From contig CAVZYX010000005.1 of NCBI GenBank assembly GCA_963779645.1, forward strand, positions 2,170,001 through 2,234,000: a DNA stretch of 64,000 bases, read 5' to 3'. The position numbers were made by a program, and so were the translations under genes. This stretch comes from CALMBW01 sp963779645. Lineage in GTDB: Bacteria; Actinomycetota; CADDZG01; WHSQ01. Numbering within the stretch: the stretch's first letter is position 1; every line of letters starts with the position of its first letter. Below, piece after piece: positions 42,442 to 51,583 of the stretch. Below the pieces are notes generated by a model, which worked only from the letters and a program-made list of their open reading frames with translations, was not told the DNA's origin and searched no databases.

Positions 42442-43818
42442 ATGGGACCATCACCGGCGACCTTCAAGATCGTCGTTCGTCCGATGGCGCGACTGTTCGC
42501 GCTCTTCAAATCATTGCTGTCGGGTTCTGCGGCTCTCGCCGGGATCGGTGCCATCGCTGAAGGCGTTGAGGGACTCATCAACACTCCCGGCACGGACACG
42601 ACGATCGACATCGTCAAGATCGTTCTCGGCGTCCCCATCATCCCGATCGGGTCTTGGATATTCATCTCCACTCTAGCTATAGCCACGGCGCGGAACGCTC
42701 GATTGGAGCTCTTCGACGATCATCTTCTGATCCATCACCGCGGCATCTTCCGCAAGCCGGTGAAGATCGATCGCACCGACATCGCCGCCACTACTTTCGA
42801 CATCAGACATGCACGACTACGCCGTTTCCGCGATCATCCCCGCTTCGAATTGACGGATATCGGAGACGAACCGCTGCCGGGGTGGCTCTATTCGAAGGTC
42901 GGCGGCTCTCCGTTCCCCCTGCTTAGCCAGATCGGGGACGTCCCCAACCTCGCGATCGGATTCAAACAACCTCTCAAGCTCGGGCCCGCACGACGGGGCA
43001 TCAAGGTCTTTCCTGCCAAAGCAACATTGCATCCACCCATCCATGGGCGGCAATCGAGGGGTCTGCTCCTTCGCCTGAAAGACGCCGAGAGGGCCGCGAA
43101 AGCATTCGAGACGCGCTGGGAGTCGGTACGTCCCATCGAGTGGCGGGATCTGGAACCCCTGAGACCCTCCGCATGGGACGAAAGGAAGGTCAGGATCATC
43201 TCGCGTGTCGATGACGGCGCGATCGTCGTCATCATGTCCAGTGCGGCCCTCGTTTCGCTCTTCGTCGAGGCGCCTTTCCAGAACGCGACCCTTGGCCCGG
43301 GCACCGGGGTCTGCGACCAGGCAGCTCAGGAACTCGACGAGGATCCGCCCGCCGACGTCGATGTCGACTCCCCCAGCCTCCTCGACTCGTTCATGCCCAC
43401 TGAATTAGAGAGCGAAGGCTTCTTCCTTCTTGCAGGCGGAAGCTTCGAACCCGAGGGCGGCGACCAGTTCCAACAGATCGTCAACGACAACGACCCCGAG
43501 CGCGCCTTCTCCAGCAGGTGGGCCAACGGTACCGAAGATCTCTTCGTCGATATCTACGAGATGGACGACCGAGCCGGCGCCAATCAGCTTGCCGGCGACC
43601 TCGTCGGCGCGATCTGCGTCGATGCCAACGAAACCTTCGACGTCGGCCAGGACGGCGGCGTCGGTATGCGCTGGCAAGGTTCGGAGGGGATCGTCGATCT
43701 CGTGGTCCTCGAACGCGACGAATTCGTCACTTGGATCGTCGTCGTCGAACGCAGCAACACCAACTCAGTTGAGACGGCAGTCGAAGCGACCGAGCTCGTC
43801 GCCACGAAGATGTCCTAG
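42442..43818 (+). CDS. Membrane protein of unknown function
   Basis: I do not recognise this 458-residue protein. It has two N-terminal helices (about 25-50 and 58-82, with ILGVPIIPIGSWIFISTLAI-like text), a PH-domain-like beta region right after (ARLELFDDHLLIHHRGIF), a third helix near 258-278 (AIVVIMSSAALVSLFVEAPF), and an acidic extracytoplasmic domain of about 170 residues rich in Asp and Glu. TTG at 42433 and ATG at 42442 are both possible starts, with no clear ribosome site. It follows fusA2 by 30 bases and may share its transcript. Confidence 0.65.
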   Translation: MGPSPATFKIVVRPMARLFALFKSLLSGSAALAGIGAIAEGVEGLINTPGTDTTIDIVKIVLGVPIIPIGSWIFISTLAIATARNARLELFDDHLLIHHRGIFRKPVKIDRTDIAATTFDIRHARLRRFRDHPRFELTDIGDEPLPGWLYSKVGGSPFPLLSQIGDVPNLAIGFKQPLKLGPARRGIKVFPAKATLHPPIHGRQSRGLLLRLKDAERAAKAFETRWESVRPIEWRDLEPLRPSAWDERKVRIISRVDDGAIVVIMSSAALVSLFVEAPFQNATLGPGTGVCDQAAQELDEDPPADVDVDSPSLLDSFMPTELESEGFFLLAGGSFEPEGGDQFQQIVNDNDPERAFSSRWANGTEDLFVDIYEMDDRAGANQLAGDLVGAICVDANETFDVGQDGGVGMRWQGSEGIVDLVVLERDEFVTWIVVVERSNTNSVETAVEATELVATKMS

Positions 43819-43862
43819 TCCAGCGGGCCCGGCGGCTCACCGGAGTTCGAGCTTGAAGCGGT

Positions 43863-44750
43863 TTACGAAACCGAGGCCGCGTAGATACTCGCGATCGAAG
43901 CATCAAGCATCTCGTCGAAGGCGTCATCGCTCTGGTCAACACTGAGTCCCTCAGTTAGCGCCCGCGAGAAGCTCGCAACTACTCCCTTCTGCCGCGAAAG
44001 GCGCGCATTCGCCTCCTGACGGCTGTAGCCACCCGACAGAGCCACAACCAACAGCACGTTCGGGTGGTTCACGAACGTGGAATAGAAGCCGTCTTCTTCC
44101 GGAAGTGTGAGTTTGAGCATGACGGATTCGTTGGATGGAAGACCGTCGAGGCCAGACAAGATCCGGTCGTGAAGGATCGCTTCGGCTTCTGCCTTCTGTG
44201 GACTCTTGATATCCACTTCGGGCTCAAGGATCGGCACGAGCCCAAGGCTGGTGATGCGTCGCCCGATCTCGAACTGCTGGTCGACAACCGCCGAGATGCC
44301 TTCCTGGTTGGCAAGTTTGATGACCGAGCGCATCTTCGTACCGAAAACGCGCTTCTGGAGAGCCCGTCCAAGCAGATCGTCGAGATCCGCCATCGGCTTC
44401 ATGAGTTGAACTCCATCAGCTTCGTCAGCAAGACCCTTATCCACCTTCAGGAAGGGAACGATCTTCTTCTCGTTCCACAAGTAGTCGGCTGAGCCCTGTC
44501 CCTGGATCTCTCGGTCCATCGTGTTTTCGAACAGGATGGCCCCGAGAACACGATCGCCGCTGAAGGCTTCGCTCGTCATGATCCGGCTGCGCATCTGATG
44601 CATGAGTTCGAACATCTCTTCGTCATTCGAGAAGTCGCTTTCCTCGATGCCATACAGCCCAAGCGCTTTCGGTGTACTTCCACCGCTTTGGTCCAGCGCG
44701 GCTATGAATCCATCACCGTTCTGGATCTTTTCGAACTGATCCTTGTTCAT
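43863..44750 (-). CDS. fda: Fructose-bisphosphate aldolase, class I
   Basis: The 295-residue protein matches the bacterial class I aldolases of Staphylococcus type: ALDQSGGSTPKALGLYGI (about 18-35), GAILFENTMDREIQG, VPFLKVDKGL, and the Schiff-base Lys segment VMLKLTLPEE, followed by VVALSGGYSRQEAN. It splits fructose 1,6-bisphosphate without a metal ion. AAAGGTGAGG precedes the ATG. It sits between the HIT gene and the unknown membrane-protein gene, which is unusual for this neighbourhood. Confidence 0.9.
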   Translation of the reverse strand: MNKDQFEKIQNGDGFIAALDQSGGSTPKALGLYGIEESDFSNDEEMFELMHQMRSRIMTSEAFSGDRVLGAILFENTMDREIQGQGSADYLWNEKKIVPFLKVDKGLADEADGVQLMKPMADLDDLLGRALQKRVFGTKMRSVIKLANQEGISAVVDQQFEIGRRITSLGLVPILEPEVDIKSPQKAEAEAILHDRILSGLDGLPSNESVMLKLTLPEEDGFYSTFVNHPNVLLVVALSGGYSRQEANARLSRQKGVVASFSRALTEGLSVDQSDDAFDEMLDASIASIYAASVS

Positions 44751-44821
44751 CGCCTCACCTTTAGAGTCGCCGACATTTCACCAAGTCTAGGCATCGATCT
44801 AACCACGGGAAATCTCGAGCA

Positions 44822-45301
44822 TCAGAACAGCCGACGCAACTTTGCGTACGTGTCGGCGAGCATCTCGGGGAGGACTTTCGTGTGGCCCACCGTTGTCATG
44901 AAGTTGGTGTCGCCTGTCCAGCGGGGGACCACGTGCATGTGTAGGTGGCCCGGGATCCCGGCTCCTCCCGCGGCGCCTAGGTTCATGCCGACGTTGAATC
45001 CTTCGGGGTTGAGACCTTTCTTGATCGCCTCGGTCGCCTTGTAGGTGAGGTCCATCAGTTCCGTTCGCTCTTCGAGTGAGAGTTCGCTCATGTCGGCCAC
45101 GTGTCTCGCCGGTGCCACCATCAGGTGACCGGTGTTGTAGGGGTAGGCGTTGAGTAGTACGAACACGCTGTTTCCTCGCAAGAGGATGTGTGACGATTCG
45201 TCGTCGTCGGCGGCTAGATGGTCGCAAAAGACACAAGCGCTCTCTGAGGTTCCCGCGCTACTCACGTACTGCATCCTCCACGGACTCCACAACCGCTCCA
45301 C
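44822..45301 (-). CDS. HIT family hydrolase
   Basis: The 159-residue protein has CVFCDHLA near the N-terminus (possible zinc ligands), the AP4A-phosphorylase-like YPYNTGHLMVAPARHV (about 54-69) and the HIT triad GHLHMHVVPRW (about 118-128). In mycobacteria the counterpart lies between thrS and pgsA and is an AP4A phosphorylase-like enzyme. It ends 72 bases before fda and starts 12 bases after thrS on the same strand. Confidence 0.9.
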   Translation of the reverse strand: MERLWSPWRMQYVSSAGTSESACVFCDHLAADDDESSHILLRGNSVFVLLNAYPYNTGHLMVAPARHVADMSELSLEERTELMDLTYKATEAIKKGLNPEGFNVGMNLGAAGGAGIPGHLHMHVVPRWTGDTNFMTTVGHTKVLPEMLADTYAKLRRLF

Positions 45302-45312
45302 CTAGTAGCCCA

Positions 45313-47253
45313 CTAGAAGGAAGGGTCGAGGGAGCGACGTGTTATCTCGTCGGCGATAGCGCTTGCGAATTCCTCGATGGGGACGTCGCGTTTCTCTTCC
45401 CCTGCTCGGGGTCGCACGGACACGGTTCCCTTCTCGGCTTCGTCGTCACCGACGATCAGCATGTAGGGAACCTTCTGCATCTGGTGGTTGCGGATCTTTG
45501 CCCCCATGGTGTTGTCCGAGGCGTCGACCTCGACCCGGATGTTCCTGTCGGTCAGCTCTTGCGCAACCTTCTCTGCGTAGCCGACGTGGCGGTCCGTGAT
45601 GGGGATCATGGCCACCTGGAGAGGAGCACACCACGTGGGGAATGCCCCCGCGAAGTGCTCGACCAACACACCGGTGAATCGCTCTATCGATCCGTATAGG
45701 GCTCGGTGGATCATCACGGGTTGCTGTCTGCTTCCATCGGAGTCCACATACTCAAGTCCGAACCGTTCCGGGAAGTTGAAGTCGACCTGGATCGTGCAGA
45801 GTTGCCAGTAACGCCCGATCGTGTCGCGGACGTCGATATCTATCTTGGGTCCGTAGAAAGCCCCGTCCCCTTCGTCAACCTTGTATTCCAAACCGGCCCT
45901 GTCTAAGGCCTGCGCGATCGCGCTCTCCGCCAACTCCCACAGTTCGTCCGCCCCTACCGACTTCGAAGGGCGGGTTGAGAAGCGGACCGCATCGGGACCG
46001 AGTCCGAAGACTCCATACAGATCACGGAGGAAATCGATCACACCCAAGATCTCGTCCACCAACTGGTCCGGGCGACAGAACAGATGCGAGTCATCTTGAG
46101 TGAGGCCGCGAGCTCGAAGCAATCCGTGGAGTGTCCCGGAGCGCTCGAAGCGATAAACAGTCCCAAGCTCCGAAAGTCTGATCGGCAGATCCCGGTAGGA
46201 CCGCATGCTGCTTTTGAAGATCAGCACGTGGAAGGGACAGTTCATCGGTTTCGCGAAGTATTCCGCCCCCTCCATCTCCATCGATGGGTACATGTTGTCC
46301 CGGTAGAAGCCGAGGTGACCTGAGGTCTCCCACAAGGTGGACTTCCCGATGTGCGGCGTGAAGACGGGCAGATACCCGCGGTCGAGATGCATCTGTCGCG
46401 AGAGGTCTTCGATCTCCTTGCGGAGGATCCCGCCCTTCGGATGCCATACCGCGATTCCAGCTCCGACCTCGGACGGCCATGAATAGAGGTCGAGTTCGCG
46501 GCCAAGTCTGCGGTGGTCGCGTTTCTCGGCCTCTTCGAGGCGATGTAGATATGCCTCGAGCGCGTCCTTGTTCTCCCACGCAGTGCCGTAGATCCTCTGC
46601 AGCATCGGTTTGGTTTCATCACCGCGCCAGTAAGCACCGGCCGTGCGCAGCAGTTTGAACGCCTTGATCCGTCCCGTACCCGGCATATGGGGGCCGCGGC
46701 ACAGGTCTACGTACCGAACTTCACCGTCGGCGGTGTTCTTGTAGATCGAGATGACGGTCTCTTCAGCGGCGGCATCACGATCGGCCCCTTCGGCGTCACC
46801 TGCAACGCCCCGGATTATCTCCAGCTTGTAAGGCTGGTCCTTGAAGATCTCGAGCGCTTCGTCACGCTCGACCTCTTGCCTTTCGAAGCGCTGATTCTCT
46901 TTGATGATCTTGCGCATCTCGGTCTCGATGCGATCCAGATCATCGGGTGTGAACGGTGATTCAACGTCGAAGTCGTAATAGAAGCCATCCTCGATGGGCG
47001 GCCCTATCGAATAGCGGGCACCGGGGACGAGATTCAGAACAGCTTGTGCCATCACATGAGCGGTGGAGTGGCGGAGAACCTCACGACCCAGGTCGTCGGT
47101 CGCGGTGACGATGGCCACCTCGCTACCGCTGGCCGGGACGTGGGACAGGTCCTTCTGCTTAGAGTCCACAACGAGAGCTACCGGCGCACTCGCACCCGCG
47201 GCTTTCGCCAACGCGAACCCGTCGCTCGACCCATCTCCCTTAGTGGTCACCAT
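45313..47253 (-). CDS. thrS: Threonyl-tRNA synthetase
   Basis: The 646-residue enzyme has an N-terminal TGS-like part (about 10-60), the editing domain with HSTAHVMAQA (about 62-71) and later CRGPHMPGTG, the catalytic core with motif 2 (RFERSGTLHGLLRARGLTQD) and the zinc ligands around KPMNCPFHV, and the anticodon-binding C-terminal domain. It charges tRNA-Thr. The ATG is two bases past the stop of the preceding gene. Confidence 0.94.
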   Translation of the reverse strand: MVTTKGDGSSDGFALAKAAGASAPVALVVDSKQKDLSHVPASGSEVAIVTATDDLGREVLRHSTAHVMAQAVLNLVPGARYSIGPPIEDGFYYDFDVESPFTPDDLDRIETEMRKIIKENQRFERQEVERDEALEIFKDQPYKLEIIRGVAGDAEGADRDAAAEETVISIYKNTADGEVRYVDLCRGPHMPGTGRIKAFKLLRTAGAYWRGDETKPMLQRIYGTAWENKDALEAYLHRLEEAEKRDHRRLGRELDLYSWPSEVGAGIAVWHPKGGILRKEIEDLSRQMHLDRGYLPVFTPHIGKSTLWETSGHLGFYRDNMYPSMEMEGAEYFAKPMNCPFHVLIFKSSMRSYRDLPIRLSELGTVYRFERSGTLHGLLRARGLTQDDSHLFCRPDQLVDEILGVIDFLRDLYGVFGLGPDAVRFSTRPSKSVGADELWELAESAIAQALDRAGLEYKVDEGDGAFYGPKIDIDVRDTIGRYWQLCTIQVDFNFPERFGLEYVDSDGSRQQPVMIHRALYGSIERFTGVLVEHFAGAFPTWCAPLQVAMIPITDRHVGYAEKVAQELTDRNIRVEVDASDNTMGAKIRNHQMQKVPYMLIVGDDEAEKGTVSVRPRAGEEKRDVPIEEFASAIADEITRRSLDPSF

Positions 47254-47255
47254 CG

Positions 47256-48488
47256 TCAGATGCTACTTGCCCAGAGTGCTTCGAACTTCTTGCTGCTCAC
47301 GCCGAGCACGTCTCGCATCGCAGAGTCGAGTTGGTAGCGAGTCGTACCGGGATCGTTACCCCGCCGGCCCAGCCGGACGTAGAACCGCTCCAGCTTGCTC
47401 GGCCCCCAACGCTCTGCGAGGAAGCCGATCGCCGACAAGCTGGTGCGGTAGGTCTGCAGCAACGCATCCGTACTGCCGACGAAGAATCTGTAGTCATCGG
47501 GGAGTTCGCCCGCTGACGACGCATCGGCGCCGGCGATCACCGAGTCGGAGCCCTCGTACTGGACGTATTGAGCGAGGCCCTCTTCCACGAATCTCGGGAT
47601 GAATGGCCCCGAATGAGGCAGCGAGGCAGCATGGAACAGCTCGTGGGTCAGGATCGACAGAGCCCGATCGCGATCGGCTCCAAGGAACCTGTCGGGGTTC
47701 ACGATGATCCTGGCACCCGGGTTCTCCCCCTCGCCTCCGGTCCAGAAGGCGAACGCCACATAGTTATCTACCGGATACGTGGCCTGGATGATCGACGACA
47801 ACTCCTCAAAACCCTGCGGCGCGTAAACCGGCACCCGGCGGCTCCAAGGTTGGCTCCAGAACCGGTCGACGATCGTCAGCGCTTCTTCGGCTACGGACAA
47901 AGCGGTATCCGCGGTGGGGCAGCCACTGCAATCCCCGGAGATACCGACGAAGTGTTCAGTGCGAGACACGTCAACCGCGGAGAAATCCCAGGGGCCTCTC
48001 TGGGTGTTGAAGCCGAGATCGTCGAGATCGGTGTCGCTCTCGATCCTCCAGTCGTCATCCCGCTGGACGAACGTGTAATACACGTCCTGCGCCACCGGAT
48101 CGTTGTCATATCCAGCAAGGCGATAGGACTCCGTCGTTAGGGGGATCGCTACTTCCTCTGCGCCCGCGTATCGATCGCGATCGGAAGGCCGTGCAAGATC
48201 GCCGTAGCGCTGCGGTTCGACGATTAGGCTGTAACTCGCGATCGGAAGTTGACTTAGATGGTCGAACAACGACGATTGCTTATCGAAGAACTCCGACCCC
48301 TTAGGCCCGACCGTCGCTAGGAACATCTGCTTGTCGTGCTCGATCAGCGCACGTGCGCGCCTGTCGAGCAGATCTTGGATGGCATCTATCCGTGCAGTTG
48401 TTTGCCCCTGAGCTGGTGTACCCCCAGAAAGCATCAGGGCCCCCGCAACGAGGGCCCCGATAGTCGCTTTTCCTTGGAACATCCACAT
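47256..48488 (-). CDS. Secreted gluzincin-type zinc peptidase (MA-like)
   Basis: The 410-residue protein has a Sec signal (IGALVAGALMLSGGTPAQGQ, about 9-28), an NTF2-like/unknown N-terminal half, and a C-terminal peptidase-MA-type region with ILTHELFHAAS (HExxH, about 284-294) followed by FVEEGLAQYVQYEGS, whose EEGLAQ supplies the third zinc ligand. Expected to act outside the cell; substrate unknown. ATG at 48488 is chosen to begin just before the signal peptide. Two bases separate it from thrS. Confidence 0.78.
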   Translation of the reverse strand: MWMFQGKATIGALVAGALMLSGGTPAQGQTTARIDAIQDLLDRRARALIEHDKQMFLATVGPKGSEFFDKQSSLFDHLSQLPIASYSLIVEPQRYGDLARPSDRDRYAGAEEVAIPLTTESYRLAGYDNDPVAQDVYYTFVQRDDDWRIESDTDLDDLGFNTQRGPWDFSAVDVSRTEHFVGISGDCSGCPTADTALSVAEEALTIVDRFWSQPWSRRVPVYAPQGFEELSSIIQATYPVDNYVAFAFWTGGEGENPGARIIVNPDRFLGADRDRALSILTHELFHAASLPHSGPFIPRFVEEGLAQYVQYEGSDSVIAGADASSAGELPDDYRFFVGSTDALLQTYRTSLSAIGFLAERWGPSKLERFYVRLGRRGNDPGTTRYQLDSAMRDVLGVSSKKFEALWASSI

Positions 48489-48533
48489 GATTCTAGTCTG
48501 CGCATCGGGCAGGGTTCGTGGTTCCATCTAGGC

Positions 48534-48851
48534 ATGTCCGAAGCCGATGAGGTAACGATGGTCCGCGAGTACCTGCGGGGGCAGAACATGGAGCAATTGG
48601 GCCGCCGGGAGGAAGCGATCGCCGCCTATGAACAGGCCGTCGAGGGGGCCTTCGACGCAACGGGGCCTTACGACAGGCTCATAGCTCTCTACGCCGATCA
48701 AGCCCTCCACGACCAGGTCATCCGGGTCGCCGAAATGGCGCTAGCCAACGTTCGCACTTACCAGGACAAGAGAGATTGGTATCAACGGATGAGGGACGAG
48801 GCAGCGAAGAAGCTCAACTCAGGCCCCCGACCAACACCGAGGCAAGCGTGA
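48534..48851 (+). CDS. Small TPR-like protein
   Basis: The 105-residue helical protein contains a TPR-like pair (MEQLGRREEAIAAYEQAVEG, then YDRLIALYADQALHDQVIRV). It has no signal peptide. Its TGA overlaps the GTG of the methyltransferase gene, so the two are coupled and likely work together, perhaps as a partner-binding scaffold. Start at the ATG at 48534; longer readings overlap the divergent peptidase gene. Confidence 0.7.
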   Translation: MSEADEVTMVREYLRGQNMEQLGRREEAIAAYEQAVEGAFDATGPYDRLIALYADQALHDQVIRVAEMALANVRTYQDKRDWYQRMRDEAAKKLNSGPRPTPRQA

Positions 48852-49975
48852 CGCAGGCGGAACAGATGATCGTTGAGCGCATCCGGGAATCGGGGCCTCT
48901 CCCCTTCCCCGTTTACATGTCGCTCGCTCTTTATCACCCTCAGTTCGGCTATTACTCATCCGGCCAACCACGGACCGGGTTCGGCGGTCACTTCTTAACT
49001 TCACCCGAACTCGATCCCGCTTTCGGGGAACTCTGGGCGGGCGGCTTCCGCCAGATATGGGACGCGCTGGGCAGTCCGGACGTATTCGAGATCGTCGAGA
49101 TCGGTCCAGGAGAAGGCGGCTTCGCCAAAGCTGTCTTGTCCGCCGCTAAGGACAACTTCGCTCGGGCGATCAAGTACCGACTGGTGGAAAGGTCCGGAGC
49201 CGCGCAACAACGACAGCGCGATCTTCTGGCGGGTTTCGATGTCGTGTGGGCATCATCTCTCAACGATCTGCCGCACATCGACCAAGGCGTGATCGTGGCG
49301 AACGAGGTTCTCGACAACCTTCCAGTGCATGTCGTGGAGCAACACGCCGGACAGTTACAAGAGCTGCACGTTGGTGAGAAGGACGGCCGCCTGATCCCGA
49401 TCCTCAGATCCCCCTCCTCTCCCGAGCTTCTTCATTTCCTTACTCGGAACGAGATCCGCGTCCCAGAAGGTACGCGGGTAGAGGTCAGCCTCGCGGGCGA
49501 ATCGTTCGTCAAACAACTGACGGATCTGTTGAGCTGGGGAGCCATCGTCTTGATCGACTACGGCCTGGAGGCAGCTGATCTAGCGAGGCACCCCGAGGGG
49601 ACAATCGTCTGCTACTCGGATGGAGGAACGGACACCAACCCACTCGAGCGCCCGGGTTCCAAAGACATCACCGCCCATGCGAACTGGACGAGCGTGCGAG
49701 GAAGCATGGATTCTGCCGGCGTTGAGGTCGCGGGACCCGTCTCGCAACGTGACGTGATGATCTGTCTAGGTCTAGCGGAGATGGACCGGGCGCTCCGCGA
49801 AGAGCACGGTCAAGCGATGGTGAAGGGCCGCGGGGCAGACGCCGTTCGTGCACTCTCTCGTCGCCAAGCGCTGGGGGCACTAGCCGACCCGAGTGGCCTT
49901 GGTGGCTTGCAAGTGATGTTCGGACTCAAGGAGATCGTCGCACCCAAGTTCATGCGCGCCCCGAGTGACACCTAG
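48848..49975 (+). CDS. SAM-dependent methyltransferase, MidA/NDUFAF7 family (DUF185)
   Basis: The 375-residue protein shows the DUF185/COG1565 pattern: FPVYMSLALYHPQFGYYSSG (about 20-39), GHFLTSPELDPAFGELWA, the SAM loop VEIGPGEGGFAKAVL (about 86-100), ANEVLDNLPV and LIDYGLEA. In mitochondria NDUFAF7 methylates an arginine of complex I; bacterial substrates are largely unknown. GTG at 48848 overlaps the TPR gene stop. A hairpin repeat follows the stop at once. Confidence 0.85.
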   Translation: MTQAEQMIVERIRESGPLPFPVYMSLALYHPQFGYYSSGQPRTGFGGHFLTSPELDPAFGELWAGGFRQIWDALGSPDVFEIVEIGPGEGGFAKAVLSAAKDNFARAIKYRLVERSGAAQQRQRDLLAGFDVVWASSLNDLPHIDQGVIVANEVLDNLPVHVVEQHAGQLQELHVGEKDGRLIPILRSPSSPELLHFLTRNEIRVPEGTRVEVSLAGESFVKQLTDLLSWGAIVLIDYGLEAADLARHPEGTIVCYSDGGTDTNPLERPGSKDITAHANWTSVRGSMDSAGVEVAGPVSQRDVMICLGLAEMDRALREEHGQAMVKGRGADAVRALSRRQALGALADPSGLGGLQVMFGLKEIVAPKFMRAPSDT

Positions 49976-49978
49976 GTT

Positions 49979-50036
49979 CGAACCCTCTTGTCTCACTCGA
50001 CATTCATATCGACTAGGCGTGAGACAAGAGGGTTCG
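49979..50036. repeat. Dispersed hairpin (18-bp perfect arms) between convergent genes
   Basis: CGAACCCTCTTGTCTCAC (49979-49996) pairs perfectly with GTGAGACAAGAGGGTTCG (50019-50036) across a 22-base loop. It fills the whole gap between the stop codons of the methyltransferase (+) and the lipoprotein (-), which suits a bidirectional terminator. The arms match those at 25768-25821 at nearly all positions, with paired (compensatory) changes in both arms. Confidence 0.8.
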
Positions 50037-50645
50037 CTATCTGAGGCCGGCTTTGCGTACGGCTAACAGGGCTTTGGATTCCCAGCGCATGGCAACAGCT
50101 TCACCGTGGGGGCCGTCGACGCAATGCCCCAGCTCATGAGCCATGATCGACGCCCAGAACTGCCGCAGCGTTGGCGGTTCGTCGTCGAGCAATCCTTGTG
50201 AGTAGTAGCTCTCCCACCGGTCGAGATCGTCTTCCATCGCCGTTGGGAAGAAAAGGATGTCGCAGAAAGTCCCTCCGATGTTGCCATCCACCTTCGCAGT
50301 CAGGAACGCATCGGCTAGGTGGCCGTCATCGGGCACATTCGACCGCCCGTTGCGTGAGCCGAACTTCACCTCGTATAGATGCCGGGTCAGCGCCCGCCAC
50401 AGACCGACTTCCTTAAGATCGTGGATCGCTTGGTCAACATCCTCCTTCGTCCGTTCGAGTGAAACGTTGGTAACGACAACGCCCTTCGGATCGGTGATCC
50501 CTCGCTGAGCGGTCGGCGTGGGTCGCGGCTGGGTCGTTGGGGGCAGAGCTCCTCCATCTGTCGGAGTGTTTCCACCGGAACACGCGATCGTCGCGCTAAG
50601 GATCACGACAACTGCAGCTTGTCCGAACCGTTTCGCGATCCCCAC
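50037..50645 (-). CDS. Lipoprotein with HExxH zinc-peptidase motif
   Basis: The 202-residue protein from the GTG at 50645 has a lipoprotein signal (AAVVVILSATIACSGG; Cys about 20), a Pro/Thr-rich linker (about 24-45), and a domain with SIMAHELGHCVDGPHG (about 167-182) containing HELGH. The lack of further family match leaves it unclear whether it is a true protease. It lies 5 bases from the dehydrogenase gene end. The frame is open to 51005, but that would overlap the neighbour. Confidence 0.7.
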   Translation of the reverse strand: MGIAKRFGQAAVVVILSATIACSGGNTPTDGGALPPTTQPRPTPTAQRGITDPKGVVVTNVSLERTKEDVDQAIHDLKEVGLWRALTRHLYEVKFGSRNGRSNVPDDGHLADAFLTAKVDGNIGGTFCDILFFPTAMEDDLDRWESYYSQGLLDDEPPTLRQFWASIMAHELGHCVDGPHGEAVAMRWESKALLAVRKAGLR

Positions 50646-50650
50646 CGATC

Positions 50651-51583
50651 TCAGTAGCCGAGACTCGGATCGACGAGACCCTCGAGGTCTCGGCCGGTCG
50701 CGAAATTGGCCACGTTCCGAGTGACAAGCTCCTTCAGCTCGGGCAGCGCCATGTCCCAGGTGTTGGCTACATGCGGCGTGATGATCACATTCTCGAGGTT
50801 CCACAAGCGGTGTCCGATCGGGAGAGGCTCGGGGTCTGTCACATCGAGGGCGGCACCCCCGATGGTTCCTTTCTCCAGTGCCTTGCAAAGGTCCTCCGTG
50901 ACGACCAGACCTCCGCGGGCCACATTTACCAGCCAGGCGTTGTCCTTCATGTAGTCGAGCATCCCGCGGTCGAACAAGCCTTTGGTCTGAGGTGTTAGCG
51001 CACACGCAAGAACGACGAAATCGGCCTCGGCAACAAGATGCGGAAGAGCACCGACAGCCTCTGTCGCTTGCGCACCCTCAAGAGGCTCACCGCTACGGTT
51101 GACGGCGAGGACCACCACACCAAGCGCGTTGAGTAAGGGAACGAGAGCCTTGCCGATACCTCCGGTCCCCACGATCAGGACGGTCTTATCTTTCAGGCGG
51201 AACTCAGGTGTTTCGAACCCGCCATAGCGCCACCCTTGAGCCGCGACGTGGTCATGCAAACGTCGGGCCGCGGCGAGCATCAATGCGAGGGCGTGCTCAG
51301 CACAGGCAGGTCCATAGATACCTTTGGCGCAGGTCCAGGTCCGGCCACGGTCGATGACTTTCTCTCTGAAGAACAACTCGATACCTGCGAACGGAAGTTG
51401 AACCCACTTCGGGTCGCCTTTAGAGATCGCCTTCGCCAGGCCCTTGGCATCGTAGGGATCCGTCCACACGAGGGCATCGGCACCTTTGACGCTGGCAACG
51501 AAGTTCCCGCCTCCGGCTTCGATCGCTTTTCGGAAAGGACCGTCCGATCGCGGGGCAACAGCGATCTGAGGAGCGTCGCTCAC
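50651..51583 (-). CDS. D-isomer-specific 2-hydroxyacid dehydrogenase
   Basis: The 310-residue NAD-dependent oxidoreductase has LALMLAAARRLHDHVAAQGW, the nucleotide loop VLIVGTGGIGKALVPL (about 135-150), and the catalytic residues Arg in NVARGGLVV, Glu in DVTDPEPLP and His in ITPHVANTW. Substrate not assignable. GTG at 51583 overlaps the stop of the zinc-ribbon gene. Confidence 0.85.
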   Translation of the reverse strand: MSDAPQIAVAPRSDGPFRKAIEAGGGNFVASVKGADALVWTDPYDAKGLAKAISKGDPKWVQLPFAGIELFFREKVIDRGRTWTCAKGIYGPACAEHALALMLAAARRLHDHVAAQGWRYGGFETPEFRLKDKTVLIVGTGGIGKALVPLLNALGVVVLAVNRSGEPLEGAQATEAVGALPHLVAEADFVVLACALTPQTKGLFDRGMLDYMKDNAWLVNVARGGLVVTEDLCKALEKGTIGGAALDVTDPEPLPIGHRLWNLENVIITPHVANTWDMALPELKELVTRNVANFATGRDLEGLVDPSLGY

